A DNA stretch of 64,000 nt from Lindgomyces ingoldianus. Lineage: Eukaryota; Ascomycota; Dothideomycetes; Pleosporales; Lindgomycetaceae. Of the stretch, positions 47,881 to 58,264 are shown piece by piece. The position numbers and the translations under genes were made by a program. The stretch is from NCBI RefSeq assembly GCF_010093535.1, contig NW_022985171.1:758232-822231 (forward strand), read 5' to 3'. Within the stretch, counting starts at the first letter, position 1; each line of letters opens with the position of its first letter. The notes below the pieces were generated by a model. The model saw only the letters and a program-made list of their open reading frames with translations, was not told the origin of the DNA and did not search any database.

Positions 47881-48988
47881 ATGGCAAACCGAGGCTACGA
47901 TGTCGTCGTTGACGTAGACCAAGAAGTCCGCTCCCTACATCCGTCCCCAGACGTCTCAATCTATGGCTGATAATATTCTTAGGGCGACCTTGGCCATACC
48001 GACCTCCAAGAAGACCTCGAGTTCCACAGCTCAAGTAACCGCTCTCTATTCCTAATACCTCCAACCCCACTCTGATCCCCATTTCTCTCCCCAGATTTCG
48101 ATAATCCCTCCAACGCGCGCCAAAAAATTCAGCCTGACAGCAACTCTGGCTTCCTCCCTGCGCCCGCCACCTCCACCCGAAAACACTACCTCTGGTCCCT
48201 CGCCTTCTATGCCCAAGCCTTCGATGTCGACACCGCCGAAGTCCTCCGCCGCTGCACCGCCGCCATCTACCCGCGCCAAAACTTCCTCGATGTCCTAGAA
48301 GGAAACCCGGATCTCTATGGACCTGTTTGGATCGCTACCACAGTGGTAGTGATACTGTTCCTTACAGGCACGATTAGTCAGTATCTCGCGCACAACGGGA
48401 AAGAACACTTTGCGTATGATTTTAGACTGTTGAGTGGAGGCGCGGGATTAGTGTATGGGTATACGGCGATTGTGCCGTTAGGGTTGTGGGGGGTGTTAAA
48501 GTGGTTTGGGAGTGAGACGGCGAATTTGTTGGAATGTGTGGCGTTGTATGGGTATGCGAACTTGATATGGATTCCTGTTGCGTTGATCTCGTGGAGTCCG
48601 GTTTCTGGTATGTTCTCCCTCCCCCTCCCCTCCCCTCCCTCCAGTTTCTCCCCCCTACCTCCTTCCTCGAGCTCTCTGGCTCTGGGGCTGATTTGAGTTG
48701 AGTTAATTTGGGTGCGTAGTTCTCAACTTCATCTTTGTGGCCCTCGGCTTTGCTGCCTCGGCCTTCTTCCTCCTGCGAAATTTGTATCCGATTCTCTCGG
48801 CGACCGACGTCAAAACGTCAAAAGTGTTACTTATTGTTGTTGTAGCGCTGCATGCTGGTCTCGCTATCGCCATCAAAATTTTGTTTTTTGCCCCGATGGT
48901 GGGTGGGGATGACAAGCCTAAAGGCGGAGATGGAGGGGATGGTGGTGATAAGGGAGAGAGGATAGTTAGGATGTTGTTTGGGCCGTGA
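47881..48988 (+). CDS. Yip1-domain Golgi membrane protein (YIPF family)
   Basis: A five-helix Golgi/endosome membrane protein that binds Rab GTPases in vesicle traffic. Four exons (47881-47925, 47983-48034, 48095-48607, 48720-48988) give 292 residues. The cytosolic N-terminus has DLGHTDLQEDLEFHSS and FDNPSNARQ; then comes KHYLWSLAFYAQAFDVDTAE, VLRRCTAAIYPRQNFLDVL and NPDLYGPVWIATTVVVILFL, which are the Yip1 entry motifs (the NPDLYGP motif is typical). Helices follow: YTAIVPLGLWGVLKW, ECVALYGYANLIWIPVALI, NFIFVALGFAASAFFLLRNL, VLLIVVVALHAGLAIAIKI. The tail is Gly/Asp-rich (GGDGGDGGDKGE). The first donor (GAA|GTCCGC) is weak. It is accepted because the joined reading is in phase and no stop-free alternative exists. 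Among fungi it is nearest the YIPF1/2 and Yip5 kind; this was judged by eye. Confidence 0.84.
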
Positions 48989-50009
48989 GGGCAGATTCGA
49001 AGGGGTTGAGGGAAGAGAGATAAATAGAGGGGAATTTGTATGAGTAAATGGGATGGGATGGAAGTATTCTGTTAAATAGAGATGTATGGGTACCTATACT
49101 GGAGTTGGGGATTCCTACGGTTTTCACTAGCTTCTTGTCAACGTGATTGGTTTTCGGTTCCTCCGGAAGCAACAGCAAATTACACTTGATATATCTATCT
49201 ATCCACTTCCTCTTTTGCGCTCCTCATTGTCGCCGACCATATCACGCATTGGAATACGAACTATGGTGCAGGGAGAAGAGCAGAACAAAACATTTCCCGG
49301 CGTCCTGCTTCCTGCTCTGCGACTACGATGAACAACATCAGGATATGGGCAAGCCTTAGGAGCAACGATCGTAGAGGTAGCTTCGTGGGTAAAGGACAGA
49401 GAGAGATCCTCGTATAGCAGGAGGGTGGATTTAGTGATGGGCTTTTCTTCCCAAGTATTGCAAGAGGGGATTAATGGGTGGGTTTTCGTGTCGCACGTGA
49501 CATTGGTTCACGTGACCCTCCTCCAAGGTGAATGTAGGTCCTTCACTCATACCCGTTTCCTATTGGGGACTAACACCTAACTGATTAAGATTGGCTCCAT
49601 TTTATCTGCTACATAGTTGCCTCAGAGCTCTCTCTCGCTCTCTCGGCCTTACACCTCACCTCAATCTACCTAGTTTGGCTCTCACCATCTAATTGACTAT
49701 TCGCAACTCTATATGCCCTCCTCTATCATCCATCAACTCCATAACTAACTCTGCGATATTTCGAGTTGGGTGGGGGAGGAAAGCGAATTTGGTCATTTAC
49801 TTCAGAGAAAAGTAGCAGAATCAGAAACATAATTCCCTGAAAGCAAAATATTTTACAGAAGTTCTAAAAGCCTCGTACACATCGCCGCTCAAGCCTGGTC
49901 TTCAATCCCGGCTAGTTCCTTTCTCTAGTTCACCAAGCTGCAAAGACGGAACTTTTCTCAACTCAACCGCCCTGCCCTGCTCTGTTCTACACCTCTCCGT
50001 AACGCACAC
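48989..50009. other. Convergent spacer, 1 kb
   Basis: It lies between the Yip1-family gene (plus) and the secreted protein gene (minus), so it holds two 3' ends. It has a CT-rich CTCTCTCTCGCTCTCTC run near 49628-49645. No supported gene. Confidence 0.4.
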
Positions 50010-50644
50010 CTACTTCCCCCCAAATAGCGACAACTCACACACCCCAGTACAATCACTCCCACCCCCTTGATTCAAGCAAACCTCATCCAACACACACTCA
50101 TAATGCCTCGGACAATTCTCCCCGAGAATCCCGCCACATAAGTTTGACTCACACAGACCCTCACAATCCCGACAATCTGGGTCGTTACTCACGCAGATCA
50201 GGCCGTCGGTGCAGGACGTCCCAAGGATGCCGCCGCAGTTCTCACCCTCGTTAGCGGGGGAGGGGGTTTGGCGGACGCTTTTAGGGGGAGAAGGCAGGGC
50301 GGTGTTGTTGCATTCGGCAGGGAAGGTGGGTGGGAGGCAGGGGAATTGGTTGATTTGTTGGACGCGGTAGCATTCGTTTAGGGAGAGGATTAGGCACACA
50401 CAGTTCTGAAGATTATATGAGCATTTTACGATTGATGCGGTTGTGGGATCGGGATGGGGAATGGGGCAGGGAGTGGGGCAGGGAATGTGGGGAGACGAAC
50501 GAGTTCTCCAGCTTCGTTGGTGCACATGTAGTTGCAGTCGCAGGCGTGTTCGGGGGGCTCGGGGTAGCCCACGCCTTGGCGGGGGTTTAGAGGGCTGGCG
50601 AGTGCGAGGGAGAGGAGGGTGGTGAGGATGAGGACTGTTTTCAT
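50010..50644 (-). CDS. Small secreted cysteine-rich protein with tandem CGGILG repeat
   Basis: A candidate secreted effector or extracellular protein. Exons 50501-50644 and 50010-50405 join (CTC|AAC) to give 179 residues. Residues 1-17 (MKTVLILTTLLSLALAS) are a signal peptide. About 20 cysteines follow. The C-terminal 75 residues hold two successive units that both start CGGILG, then C five to six residues on: NCGGILGTSCTDGLICVS... and LCGGILGENCPRHYECVL..., each ending in a D/G-C-x-G-x-C motif. This fits the fungal CGGxxGxxCPxGxxC family of secreted Cys-rich domains, here duplicated. The middle is Pro-rich (LPPTF, LPSPPKS). The donor GTTCGT is uncommon but usable. It is downstream and convergent to the Yip1 gene. 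Function cannot be read from sequence: effector, adhesin or protease inhibitor are all possible. Structure prediction would help. Confidence 0.8.
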
Positions 50645-51783
50645 TTTGGTGGTTGGGATGGATGGAGGATAGATGTTGGGCGATATAGAGTATAGAACTA
50701 GAGTTTTGAATTTGAGTTGCTGAATTGTGAGTTTGAAGTTGTAGAAAAAAGTCCCCCATCTTATACATCAATTACTGCTTCCAATAGCTGCGCCTCATCT
50801 GAAAGGAATCCGACAAGAAAATCTGAAATAGAGTCATAGGATTGAACGAGCCCAGTGAAACCTCCATCATTTACCACAACAACACGAGAAATGCCATGCT
50901 CTCACTCTCCGGATGGATGTTAAGATTTAGAGTGAGATGAGGCTGATTGACAGGGGCGCAGGCGCGTCAATGTTGAAATATTGAAACGAACGAAGTTGTG
51001 GCTGTGTAAATTGCGAAACGAACGACAAATTACAAGGCTGAAGGTCCGTTCATTGCAGAATAGTTTTCACTGCGCCATGAACAGCTGACCGCTAAGCTAA
51101 GTCCGGCATCGTAATTCATCCTCCAGCCCTACGGGACAAACGCCTCCACGAGACCGCTAGCAACACGAGAGGAGCCTCTACAGAGGACGGTGACCCATAC
51201 GGGCCTACCTTCTGTACTGCATGATCGTCCATACTAGTACATGTTTGAGCGGTGTCGAATTAGCAGAGGTTTCTTCAAGTAAACTCTAATTAGAAGATAA
51301 ATATATTTTTTAGCAGCTCTAACACATGATCGAGTCCGAGCGTCATGCATGACATTGCGATACTCGGCTTGTGGCGTGTCTTTTGAAGTTCTGCGTATGA
51401 ATAATAAGACAATTGAACGTTTACCTCCGTTTTGAAACGCTATTTTACTTATCTCTAGCACAGCTACGCATAAATTGAATTCACAATTCACCCCTTACGA
51501 ATACATCACACCTAAATTCGTTGACGTCTCCGCAACCCAAGCTCACGCGCGGGAAGGTATTGTTAAAGTCAAGCTCCCAGTGAGTCAAGCAAGCGCTATG
51601 TTGAGGCGGAAATCTACATCTCTTCAGGGTCCGTACCTGTCCGAATGTGCGCGGGTCACGGTGGTTTTTGGGCCATTGTGGCTGAAGCTGGATTCCACGA
51701 CTTTCTACTAGACTGCAATATAAGGGGTATTACTGAACTGGGGTTTCTAGAAAAGATGCAGTAATGGCGCCGCTGTGCTACCC
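50645..51783. other. Spacer upstream of the secreted-protein gene
   Basis: Start of an AT-richer, gene-poor zone. The 78-codon frame at 51475-51711 and the 85-codon frame at 51234-51491 show no recognisable domain. No RNA gene is seen. Confidence 0.4.
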
Positions 51784-51924
51784 TCAGCGAAACACCCCTC
51801 GCGCGCGCCTTGCGGCGTAGACACTTGATTTTTTTTTGAACTTCACAAGCTCTAGGAACCTATCCTGACACCCACCTAATGTACTGTTAAAACTGTAGAG
51901 AGCTCTTACGCAGCTTCGAGTTCT

Positions 51925-52239
51925 AATTGCGTTCAATTGTTGATCAAGACTGGCATGAAACTCAATCATAAGTTCGAGGGTTTGAAAAGACTCGTCAGAT
52001 AGCTTCTTCCGCACTTTAGGAAGCTCGTTGCCTTGGATTCTCTCCATAACAATGTACGCACGGTTCTTGTAGGCAAAGGAACAATGCACTTTCGGAACCG
52101 GGATGGATGTATTGTGGGCAATAAACTTCATGGTTGCTGCCTCAGTAAGATGGACTCGTCGTCCGGTCTTGACAATCTTATGTTTCCAGATGGGCACACA
52201 GAGGCCATCTCTTGTGTAAAACCTCGTTGTGATTCGCAA
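51925..52239 (-). pseudogene. Truncated aminoglycoside-phosphotransferase/kinase-like gene
   Basis: The first about 100 codons match the N-lobe of fungal APH-type (kinase-like) small-molecule phosphotransferases: the RRVHLTEAATMKFIAHNTS helix, SIPVPKVHCSF, NRAYIVMERIQGNELPK and KKLSDES. The rest of the domain, including the catalytic HGD loop and the metal-binding Asp, is missing, and the frame runs into unrelated sequence and a stop at about 51784. It is probably a 5'-fragment of a duplicated gene in decay. An intron leading to a distant remainder cannot be excluded, but I see no matching exon in the next kilobase. Confidence 0.55.
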
Positions 52240-54564
52240 TGATAGAAGAGTTAAGAAGCGGTTAAGAAAGGCTTTTTTTATGGCTAAATATTATGTGCCA
52301 TTGTGTTGAGATTCAATATGGGACTCTGGCGGGACGTATGTGGATGCCATTTTGACAGGATAGATTAGCAAGCTACCTCTCAGACAAAGGAGAATGATGT
52401 ATAATCCTAGCGCATTCGCCACATAAGATGTAACAATGACAGGCTGACGATCCGAATGATGGGGTCTCTTGCGTGAAAGGTAAATGGGTGAAGCGAAGCA
52501 CAGGTTCGTCAAACTGAAAGCCGCTGTCGAAAATAGATAGAGGCTAACCGGAGATGGCTAGCAAGTCTCGTATCGAACCACTGACCGTGCCCATCCGCTC
52601 AGACGTCAACCCTCACAATGAACCAAACGAACAAGGAAACGGGGAGAAATAATCTAGTCCCTAATCACCCACTGCAACATAGTCGCATGTGCAAACTACT
52701 TCTCGTCATTCCACAACCTAGACCCCATCGATCCGCTGCTCCTTCAAGACTGTAAAACCGTTGGCTAATTAGACTTGATTGAAACCACTTTTTTTCCGCA
52801 TTGCGAAGGGAGGCTGCGCGAATATGCCGACGACCAAGAGAAGTTCGTGATTTCCAAGATCCCATAGTCGGCAAATAATAGCGATGGATCTGTCTGGTAA
52901 CATGCTTACGGCATAGCCTCCACCCATCATTCCTTCGTCTCTCGCAAATACCCTCTTCATCCCCCGACCTGAAACACTTATTAAGGAATATCCTCAATTG
53001 GCAGCGTTTTCTACAAATAAAAATTGCTAGTACAGTTGCCTGAGCTCATTAGTCTGAGTAACGAAGTCAATTTAAGCATTTCATCTTAATGCATTGCAGC
53101 ATATTTTATGTTGACGCGAAGCATATAATCGAGAGGGGGGGTAAATTGAATTAACCAGGCTTAATTGTATGTGCTCCACTTATTGTATCTGTTTAGAGGC
53201 TTCTATCTTTACATAGCAATATTACTAGGCCCTTCTCTTAGGAAAAAATACACTTTCTTTTTCCCTGCCTTGCTACAGCCTCAGGACGTCTCCCATCTAG
53301 TCTTGGATCTTTGTAGATTGGATCTAACTTGTGAACTGAGATCGCACTAGCCTCAGCATCACTCTCGCGCAACATGTAGTGATGGCTCAATTTACTGCGC
53401 CTACCGAGTGGCCTGAAAAGAGTGGAACTCTATTTTCCTAGTCTATACCCATCGTGTCCTCGTACGATAGTACGCGCTTTCCGTCCGACTCTCTCCACGG
53501 TACGCTTGTCCGTTTACCTGGGCGCATATGGCCATTGTGAATTGATACGTTGTGGCGATATGAAGTTGCATGGGTATCAATATCCAACGAGCCCCTGCTC
53601 AGATGAGCGGTCGCAATTCTTAATACTATCCACAGATATGTGTTGCCGGTGGTATCTGCGTGTGGCGTGGCTCCTCATGGCATCGGATCAGGGCCGGAGG
53701 CGTGGGGATAGGGGGATGGCAGTTGGGGCATAAAATAAAACGGGGTCGCAGAGGGCTTTATAGCTGACGTAGGCAGACTGCTTACTTAAAAACTAGGTAT
53801 TGGACATGGGTTGTGCACGGATGTAATATCTTCCGAACTGGCGAATCTGCTGGATTAGAGGCCTCTATCTTCGGAGGCAAAACTCGCAAGATATGGAGGT
53901 CTCTAGGCTACACTAATGTGGGCGGTATGGAAGTAGGTTCTGTGAATTAGACAGCCGGATGGGAAATTTGATGGGGTCGATTGGGATGGGGATGGGGCCA
54001 GGTAGTGAGATGAGCGTTTCGACGCGGGAAGGAGGGTGAGAGTAGTATGGAGGCTGAAACAGGAGGCGTGGCAAACGATAGGTCCTGGTGAGGAAATTGA
54101 GCTCCCTTTCCAAGGGTATGGCCACTATGTGGATAGAACGAAGGTTCGGATCTGCGCCATTTGTTCGATTCGAAATAGAGGGTTAAGTAGTTTTGTAGGA
54201 TTGTCGGTGCTCATGATGACTTGGTTATCTGACATCTGGCATATGAACCCGAGTGGAGCACGAGCGCAGGTGTATTGGTGGGTTTGCAGAATTTATTAGG
54301 GAATTTGGAGGGTAGGAGGTTGTTAATGGTTAACCTTGTCAAATGAGGCCAATTAGAAGAATAGTCTCTACGTGGGAGATGGTCTTATCGCATGTATTTT
54401 GAACCTGCAGTAATGCCAGTGTTTTGATATTCTTGTCTGCGCTGTGTCCTAGTAAGGATGTCTTCAATGCAAAAGTTTCTGGATACAATCAGAGCATGTG
54501 GGGTAGTATGACCAACGAGATCGGATAATAAAGGTGACATAATTACTGCAGAAATTCGGGATAA
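52240..54564. other. AT-rich gene-poor stretch, 2.3 kb
   Basis: No supported gene. It holds AT-rich DNA (for example 52980-53160) and runs of G near 53136-53142 and 53970-54000. A 63-codon minus frame at 52769-52960 (ARDEGMMGGGYAVSML) looks protein-like and may be a gene remnant, but I cannot name it. Possibly decayed repeat DNA. Confidence 0.45.
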
Positions 54565-55587
54565 TCATATTTTGCTTCTCGATTTTGTTTCCTCGCGATT
54601 TTGCTGTGCCATGCGTATCAGAGCATAGAGACTTTGCAGTCTAGGCATTTCGAATCCTCGTTCTCGTGCTATCCTGATTGGATTCCCTAGTATGACCTCG
54701 AGCTCCATGGTCTTGCCTTGCTCCCAGTCTAATGCCATGCTAGGCTTGCTCCCACTCGTGTTTTTCTGGGTACTGCGCAAAATTTGCTCAGAGCTAGCAA
54801 ACTCCTTTGGGAGAGGTTTGCCCAGTATCTTGGGGGCGACCGCAAGGACTTCTTCCATCACGCCCTTTAGATGCCTCGCCATTTCGTCGTCCTTAGCCAT
54901 GGCAACATTGGGAGTGCAGCCAGAGAGGACAGATGAGGGATTCATCGATGCGTTGATAGCAATCTTGTGCCATCGTACAAGTTGCAGCTTCGCGTGGTCG
55001 TATGCATCTGCATCGTTGATCCCCCCCTGTTTCAGTAACTTAACGAATCGATCGTTCTGCTCAATCGCTCGAGTATCCGTACTCCTAGGATTCCCTGTGT
55101 CGAGGTGCGGGAGCCATGGACCGCTATTAATCCGCGTCCAGCGGTTATGTATGATCTGTCCGTGGCTCGGCTGAGCGCAACTCGCAATCGTTACAGCACT
55201 GCATATAGAAGCATTCGGAAAACGCGTGGCATATGGGGCTTCGACACCAAGCCCGTTTTGGATCAACACGATCGCTGTTTGGTCGGATACCAGGCCTTCG
55301 AGAATCTTTGAATCGTCGCTTACATCAGGTAACGCCTTTGTGCTCACAACGATGAAATCCCATTGGATTCCGCTGCGGCATGCCTCCTCGGTGTTCGCAA
55401 ATATATGGGATGGGATGAATCTGTAGTCGCCGTACAGGGGCGACGTGACTGCGAAGCCATTTGCCTTGACGACAATGTAATTCGATCGGCAGATAACGGA
55501 AACATGAGTATTGGGGACAAGAGCGAGACGGGATGCGTAGAATGCTCCAATGGCGCCAGCGCCGACAATCAGGATTTCGGTAGGCAT
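54565..55587 (-). CDS. 2-dehydropantoate 2-reductase (ketopantoate reductase)-like protein
   Basis: An NADPH-dependent reductase; the textbook enzyme makes pantoate for coenzyme A. One exon, 340 residues. A Rossmann fold opens it (ILIVGAGAIGAFYASRL at 5-21). Around 79-85 FIVVSTKAL is the family strand, and 108-113 LIQNGLG is the substrate-side loop. The catalytic Lys208 and partner Asn212 sit in RWHKIAINASMNPSSVLSG, and Glu/Lys residues toward the end complete the ApbA/PanE pattern. Length and motifs are normal. It is the nearest intact gene to a PKS and a dead ABC transporter. Ascomycetes usually keep several paralogues of this family, some in secondary-metabolite clusters. It may therefore reduce a polyketide-derived keto acid rather than ketopantoate. 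The biochemical family is firm; pathway placement is inference. Confidence 0.86.
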   Translation of the reverse strand: MPTEILIVGAGAIGAFYASRLALVPNTHVSVICRSNYIVVKANGFAVTSPLYGDYRFIPSHIFANTEEACRSGIQWDFIVVSTKALPDVSDDSKILEGLVSDQTAIVLIQNGLGVEAPYATRFPNASICSAVTIASCAQPSHGQIIHNRWTRINSGPWLPHLDTGNPRSTDTRAIEQNDRFVKLLKQGGINDADAYDHAKLQLVRWHKIAINASMNPSSVLSGCTPNVAMAKDDEMARHLKGVMEEVLAVAPKILGKPLPKEFASSEQILRSTQKNTSGSKPSMALDWEQGKTMELEVILGNPIRIARERGFEMPRLQSLYALIRMAQQNREETKSRSKI

Positions 55588-56600
55588 CGTTACTGGTGGT
55601 GATAGTAGGTTGGTGTTGACTGAGAGATAAAGTATTGTTTCCTACCCGAGCTTTCGTCATTGGCCTGAAACTCGAAGCCTCGGTAACTTCTAGGGTCGCA
55701 GAGAGGGTAGCCGAGCGGAACGGTTCAACGTTTCACCAGATGTCCGTGCACACTCTTCCAAAATTGGAGTGCGCTCTTCTTGGTGGTCGTCGTGGGAAGT
55801 GATTCATTCTATGTATCGCAACTCGTCTTGGATCTACTCTACCCTAATCAGCAGCCTTTGTCATCTTACTAACCTATCAGCAACAGCCTCGATTTCTTAG
55901 CTTTGAAGATATTCTGTCTTGCCCACGGCATTCGGAGGAGCATTTGGAAGCCTAGTAACCGTCAGATACCACAAAGGAGAGGGTCCCTTAACAGACTTCT
56001 TGCTACAGGATGTCGGCAACGATGGGTTTCCTCCATCTGAAAAGATCTCAACTCATCAGAGGTCGTTAGGTCGATCCACTAGATATCCAGTTAAGAGCCT
56101 ACGAATCTCGCTGGAATGACATGAAGCACCTCGCACGAGAACCCCGAACGCACATCTTACATGCCCATCCTCCAGAACTCTTGGCCTTACCGACTTGAGC
56201 TTACTTTGCGAATGACTTTACGAGCCAGGACCGAGAGTTTTCGTCGCTAGGGCACGGATCTAATTGATGTGCCAAGCCGAACCCTTTTGCATTGCCATAA
56301 GATTTGTCTTCGGATGGCCAATGTTGGCTGATTCTTACTAATCTACCTAGACATATTGTTACCAGTTGTCTGGACGAGCTTTTGACAGGTTTTGTTCCGG
56401 GGGTCATGCTGGCTCATCAGCTGTGTACGGCTAGCTGTCAGCAGACATTAAGTTGTGGACAATGAACTTTAGTTTTCCTTTCTTTATGCTATTCGATGGT
56501 ACTCCGCAATATATATATATACATCCATCAGGTATCTCAGTTATATGTTCTGAAATTTTCATCAGGCTATTATTCTCTTTTTCCCAGTCGCGTCTCTTGG
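55588..56600. other. Spacer between the reductase and the transporter remnant
   Basis: A 66-codon plus frame at 55919-56119 lacks a domain. The minus-strand frame at 56201-56407 is also unsupported. Possibly the lost 5' half of the transporter, no longer readable. The reductase gene's promoter should be here, near 55600-55800. Confidence 0.4.
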
Positions 56601-56605
56601 CCAAC

Positions 56606-57480
56606 TTAGCTCAGTCTCACTCATACGAAAGATACCAAGGTTAGGAACGATTATATTCACTGTATGTCTAGCGGGGAGCGAAAACGAGCCTCCATTGCTA
56701 AGATGGCATTGTGCAATAGCGCGATCGATGCTTGGGATAACAGCTCTCGTAGAATCGATTCTACATCAGTGTCAGAGCTGATAAAGGCCCTCGAGATTTC
56801 AGCGAAGATTGGGAGTGTGTGCCACCTTGTTGCAGTATACCAAGTCTCGTAAGCCATCTATGACCTGTTAGATAAGGCTATAGTGCTTTATAAGGGCAGA
56901 CAGATCTACTTCGGCCCACAGGTAAGGAAAGGCGGTATTCCAAAGATAATGGATGGGATTACCCGCCGCTCCAGACCACGGGAGATTCCCTCACGTCAGT
57001 TACCAACCCCGCTGAACCGAAGCCACGAAGTAGCTTTGTGAACAAGGTTCCAGGGCCATTGAACGAACTTGTACATTACTGGGAAAGTTCTAACGAGTAT
57101 TCCAATTTGCAAAACAAAAATTTAAATAACGAGCGCGAAACTGCAGAAAGCGAAAGCGCTCTTGCCCAGCTCCAAACCTCTCATCGGGAGAGCAAAAGAA
57201 ACACACGAGACTGTCGCTACTGCCTTAACAGGAGCGGGTATTTAAATTCTCACAATCGTCATCTATACTGACTTCAATTTACCACGACCTTACATGCATC
57301 CGCGGTTTGAGTGGCTCTCGTATGTGAATCCAGTTGCATATGCTTTCGAGGTGAGTTAGACCGCTCTATACAAGGTGTTCTTTAAGTTGATGTCCATTTT
57401 TAGGCGTTTTTGGTCATCGAAGTTCACGGTTGCATGTTCCCATGTCCGTATGTAACCTTTGAGTGGTGGACTCTTGACAA
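56606..57480 (+). pseudogene. PDR-type ABC transporter remnant
   Basis: A pleiotropic-drug-resistance exporter, in pieces. In frame from 56606 it reads LSLTHTKDTKV, NDYI and SSGERKRASIAKMAL (ABC signature, normally VSGGERKR), then AWDNSSRRIDS (degenerate Walker B; the family has AWDNSTRGLDS), VAVYQVS, a TAA at 56850, and AIYDLLDKAIVLYKGRQIYFG. After more breaks the frames around 57100-57250 give ESESALAQLQTSHRESK, and 57290-57450 gives [19 protein letters not shown], the transmembrane-domain marker. The TAA is where homologues carry CAA (Gln), a C-to-T change. Gly to Ser and Arg in the signature and Walker B would also abolish activity. Walker A and most helices are missing. It lies between a reductase and the PKS, as a cluster exporter would. 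Confidence 0.75.
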
Positions 57481-58264
57481 GTCGGCGTTTGTTTGAAGCG
57501 GTGATCACAAGTCCCCTTCACCGCTGCATGACTCCGGTTGCGGGGTCGCAGATGAGTTCTATCGCGCCTATCAAAGAATCATCGGGTTACTCATGGCGGT
57601 AGCTAGATTCTGCGCATGCCATTCTCTTCACAGTGAAATCGCTGACAGGTGCTGTCGGACTAGTCCAAGTATCACCTGTTGCGCCACCTTTGGCCCTTAA
57701 GTTCCTTCTCAATCGTTGTCTTCGTGGCAACTCTACTATCAGGCGTTTGTAACACGCTGAATTCCACGGAAACATACGGTACGATGACGTGGATGCGGAT
57801 GGATTTGCTTCGCTTACCCCGTTCGTCCAGCATGACTGTCCCACGTGGGTCTTTTCCTAATATCTATGGCATGACTGAAAATGTCTATATTGTTCCCTTG
57901 GTTGCAGCTAAGTGGGAGTTCTGAGTTGTTGTGAAGTAAGTGAATGGGTGGCAAGAAAGCTCAAACCCAATTATCTCATTCACGCCACCCTTGAATTACG
58001 TACAAGTTGCAACGATATGCTGCAGACCGTATATTCTCTCAACGAGCGCTTTTAAGTCTGATACTAGCGCAAACTATCTCGAAAGCGAAACACTCGACAT
58101 TCGTCGTTGGCCCCTGTGTTAGATATATCTTTGATTTCGAACCCAGTTTACGTCGACCTAGCCCTTTTCCCTCCTCAATTCTCCGAACACTCTCGGCACG
58201 ATACTCTATTCCCGCCGTGTTGCCTTGTTGCTCTCCTGTAGAGCAACCTTCGCTCTCCTTGTCC
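57481..58264. other. PKS upstream region
   Basis: The PKS promoter should be within the last several hundred bases. Frames at 57587-57844 (minus) and 57679-57924 (plus) overlap and have no domain. Further transporter debris may be present near 57540-57600 but is too eroded to claim. Confidence 0.4.

Noticed and set aside
51300..51960. The peptide TRSCVRA occurs in two minus-strand frames 600 bases apart
   Set aside because: The underlying bases differ at many positions, so a DNA repeat is not supported; chance is enough.
52769..52960. 63-codon minus-strand frame with protein-like composition
   Set aside because: I cannot name a family and it has no flanking exons that join in phase. Left as a possible remnant.
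55919..56407. Possible 5' part of the ABC transporter
   Set aside because: No ABC Walker A or helix pattern could be read in either strand, so it is not added to the pseudogene.
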